Of a stretch of DNA of 64,000 nt, positions 61,936-64,000 are shown piece by piece. The position numbers were made by a program, and so were the translations under genes. The stretch is from Limisphaerales bacterium (GTDB taxonomy: Bacteria > Verrucomicrobiota > Verrucomicrobiia > Limisphaerales > SXTU01). The notes beneath the pieces were generated by a model. It saw only the letters and a program-made list of their open reading frames with translations. It made no database searches and was not told the DNA's origin. The first letter of the stretch is position 1; every line of letters begins with the position of its first letter. The stretch covers positions 186,001 through 250,000 of the forward strand of contig WRPG01000001.1 in the NCBI GenBank assembly GCA_009773355.1, in the 5' to 3' direction.

Positions 61936-63270
61936 ATGAACGCAACCAAACTTTTGCTCGCTGCCGCGCTGCCCCTTGTCTCCGCTTCGCTCTCCGCCGC
62001 CGAGTGGCCGGAATGGCGCGGCCCCGGCGGGCAGGGTCACGCGAAGGCCACCGGCCTGCCCGCGTCGTGGAGCGAGACCAAGAACGTCACCTGGAAGACC
62101 GAGCTGCCGGGACGCGCATGGTCCTCGCCGGTCATCGAGGGGAATAACATCTGGCTGACCACCGCCCTTGAGACGCCCGCGAGGAAGGAAGACGCCGAGC
62201 GCCGCCTCAAATCCAACACCGGCGACCAGGCGCTCACGTTGCTGGAGCGGGTCGAGCTGCGCGCCCTGTGCGTGGACCGTGCCACCGGCCAGCTCACGCG
62301 GAACATCCTGCTGCTGTCCCTGCGCGAGCCGCAGTGGGTCCACGCGCTCAACAGCTACGCCTCGGGCACGCCGGTCATCGAGGACGGGAAGCTCTACTGC
62401 CACTTCGGCGCGATGGGCAACGCCTGTCTCGACACCCGCGCCGGCAAGGTGCTGTGGACCAACACCGACCTCGTGGTCATGCACGAGAACGGCCCCGGCA
62501 GCACGCCAGTCGTCTGGAAGAACCTGATGGTCTTCCACCTCGACGGCAGCGACCGGCAGTTCATCGCCGCGCTCGACAAGCGCACGGGGAAACTGGCTTG
62601 GAAGACGACGCGCTCCGGCGAGATGAACAAGAATCCGCAGCTCAAGAAATCCTACGGCACCCCGCTCATCCTGGCCATCAACGGCCGGGAGCAGATCGTC
62701 TCGCCGGCCTCCGACTGGATTTACGGCTACGATGAGCAGGGCAAGGAGCTGTGGCGCGTGAAGTATGGCCAGCTCGGCTTCTCGCTCACGCCCCGGCCCG
62801 TGGCCGGACACGGGATGATTTTCATGAGCAGCGGCTTCATGAAGGCGCAGATCCTCGCGCTCAAGTATCAGGGGCTGGAAAAGCCTGAACTCGCCTGGCG
62901 CTACGAGAAGGGCGCGCCGACGATGCCTTCGCCGCTGCTCGTGGGCAACGAACTCTACTTCATCACTGATTCCGGAGGCCTGTTGACCTGCCTCGACGCC
63001 AGGACCGGCGCGGAGCATTACCGCGAGCGCCTCGGCGGCAACTACAGTTCGTCCCCCACGTTTGCGGACGGCAAGATTTACATCCACAGCCGCGAGGGGC
63101 TGACCACGGTCGTGAAGCCGGGAACGAAGTTTGCCGTGCTGGAGAAGAGCCAGCTCCCGGGAAAAATCTTCGCCTCGCTCGCCGCCGCCGACAACGCGCT
63201 CTTCCTGCGCACCGACACGGCGCTGTATCGCATCGAGGAGAAGGCCGGCCAGCGGGCGGCGGCCCGGTGA
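61936..63270 (+). CDS. Exported PQQ-like beta-propeller protein
   Basis: 444 residues with a signal peptide (LLLAAALPLVSASLSA). The motif EWPEWRGPGGQG at the mature N-terminus and repeated blades (WSSPVIEGNNIWLTT, GTPVIEDGKLYCHF, SYGTPLILAINGREQ) are those of the PQQ-like/outer membrane BamB-like repeat family common in Planctomycetes and Verrucomicrobiota. No quinoprotein catalytic residues are recognised, so a binding or scaffolding role is likelier than dehydrogenase activity. Confidence 0.88.
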   Translation: MNATKLLLAAALPLVSASLSAAEWPEWRGPGGQGHAKATGLPASWSETKNVTWKTELPGRAWSSPVIEGNNIWLTTALETPARKEDAERRLKSNTGDQALTLLERVELRALCVDRATGQLTRNILLLSLREPQWVHALNSYASGTPVIEDGKLYCHFGAMGNACLDTRAGKVLWTNTDLVVMHENGPGSTPVVWKNLMVFHLDGSDRQFIAALDKRTGKLAWKTTRSGEMNKNPQLKKSYGTPLILAINGREQIVSPASDWIYGYDEQGKELWRVKYGQLGFSLTPRPVAGHGMIFMSSGFMKAQILALKYQGLEKPELAWRYEKGAPTMPSPLLVGNELYFITDSGGLLTCLDARTGAEHYRERLGGNYSSSPTFADGKIYIHSREGLTTVVKPGTKFAVLEKSQLPGKIFASLAAADNALFLRTDTALYRIEEKAGQRAAAR

Positions 63271-63291
63271 GCCAGGGGCCGCCGGTCCGGG

Positions 63292-64000
63292 TCACTTGAC
63301 CGGTCTGGGGATGTGCACCGTCACGCGGGTTCCCTTGCCGACCGTGGAGGCGATCCACATGGAGCCGCCGAGCTTGCAGGTGGTGTGATACGCCTTGGTC
63401 AGGCCAAAGCCGCCGCCCTTGGTGGCCTTGTCGCGGACGTTCGAGGCCCGGTAGCCAAAATCCACCACGCGCTCGATCTCCGCCTCGGGAATGCCGGAGC
63501 CGGTGTCCTCCACCACCATGCGCAGCTCCCTGCCGTTGTCGTGCAGGCCGGCGGCGATGTGGCCGCCGGGGGCGGTGTATTTCCGCGCGTTGGCGATCAG
63601 GTCCCGGAACACATCCTGCAACACCGGCGGCATGTTGATGGTGTCGCCGTCCACGCTCTCGATCTTGAAGTTCACGAGGTAGTCCATGGGATCCTGCGAG
63701 GCGATGTTGAACAGGATGTGATACCGCCCCTTGCTGTTCTTCTCGAGCGCGGCGAAGAAGTTCACGAAGTTGTCGGTGAGCTGCAGGATGCTGTGCGGCC
63801 GCCAAGTGCAGCCGGTGCGCTGGCGCTCCTGATATTCCCCGAGCCGGACGGCCATGACCTTGAGGATCGAGTCCAGGTTGGCGGCGGCTTCGCGCGCCGG
63901 AACATGGCTGGCGGCGTCCGGCACATGGCGCAGCAAGTCCGACCATTCCTTGAGGAACGCGGCGTGCAGGCTGGCCGCCGTCCGGGAGGCCTCGTCATCC
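63292..64000 (-). CDS. Sensor histidine kinase, C-terminal part
   Basis: The frame is open to the right edge, so the N-terminus is missing; about 235 residues are visible. HATPase_c motifs are complete: DLIANARKYT (N box), DTGSGIPEAE (G1) and GGGFGLTKAY (G2). The preceding helices (LDSILKVMAVRLGEYQERQ) do not show a standard H-box within the window. The stop lies 21 nt from the end of the convergent PQQ-like gene. Confidence 0.85.
   Translation of the reverse strand, partial: DDEASRTAASLHAAFLKEWSDLLRHVPDAASHVPAREAAANLDSILKVMAVRLGEYQERQRTGCTWRPHSILQLTDNFVNFFAALEKNSKGRYHILFNIASQDPMDYLVNFKIESVDGDTINMPPVLQDVFRDLIANARKYTAPGGHIAAGLHDNGRELRMVVEDTGSGIPEAEIERVVDFGYRASNVRDKATKGGGFGLTKAYHTTCKLGGSMWIASTVGKGTRVTVHIPRPVK

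Overview
The window is high-GC DNA (about two thirds G+C by eye) from a bacterial chromosome. The gene content points to the Verrucomicrobiota, probably a Pedosphaera/Limisphaera-like lineage. Supporting signs are two pseudopilins with an [15 protein letters not shown]-terminus and an H-x9-DG tail, a DUF1549/DUF1553 cytochrome-like protein paired with a DUF1501 Tat-exported protein (typical of the Planctomycetes-Verrucomicrobia group), PPC and PQQ-like exported proteins, and a very high density of REP-like dyad repeats. There are no phage, plasmid, CRISPR, rRNA or convincing tRNA features. The assignment to phylum is inference from families, not from a marker gene comparison.

Layout. 0-9 kb: end of a large exported PPC-domain protein, uracil-DNA glycosylase, MoeB/ThiF-rhodanese, then a nucleotide and proline block (purine nucleoside phosphorylase, cytidine deaminase, an unusual histidine kinase without its histidine, glutamate 5-kinase, MazG). 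9-15 kb, all on the minus strand: apt, a sigma-70 factor, htpX, an M24 peptidase, upp and sppA. 15-17 kb: a DUF885 hydrolase and a decayed gene. 17.2-27.5 kb: the SUF iron-sulfur cluster assembly locus, headed by a Fur-family regulator with a palindromic operator (sufB, sufC, sufD, then sufU, a small hypothetical, sufT, sufS). It is interrupted by a lipoprotein, a ceramidase-like gene and a REP-associated tyrosine transposase (RAYT) flanked by its own REPINs.

27.6-36.8 kb: a signalling and stress island. It holds a conserved leader element with small unknown genes, an Rcp1-like response regulator, a YqjD/YqjE/YqjK-type membrane operon, a NarX/NarL-like pair and a 1228-residue PAS/GAF hybrid kinase. 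37-42 kb: a CNNM/CorC-type membrane protein, a second copy of the leader with a paralogous microprotein, and a twitching-motility operon (pilT, a pilT/pilU paralogue, a pseudo-receiver). 42-50 kb: MidA methyltransferase, S9 peptidase, xylose-isomerase-like protein, nucleoside and MFS transporters. 49.5-53 kb: a duplicated, inverted module of pseudopilin plus a single-TM protein. 53-64 kb: dtd, exported proteins, DUF1549/1553 plus DUF1501, a Gfo/Idh/MocA oxidoreductase, a PQQ-like protein and the end of a histidine kinase.

Two features stand out. First, at least ten sequence families of inverted-repeat elements sit within a few bases of stop codons, several starting with or overlapping the stop itself, and one family surrounds the RAYT that probably mobilises it. 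Second, a roughly 100-bp leader is conserved between two distant loci (27.6 and 38.6 kb), each serving small unknown genes that share a C-terminal EANEVFL...CGIxE signature. I regard this second feature as the best candidate for something undescribed.
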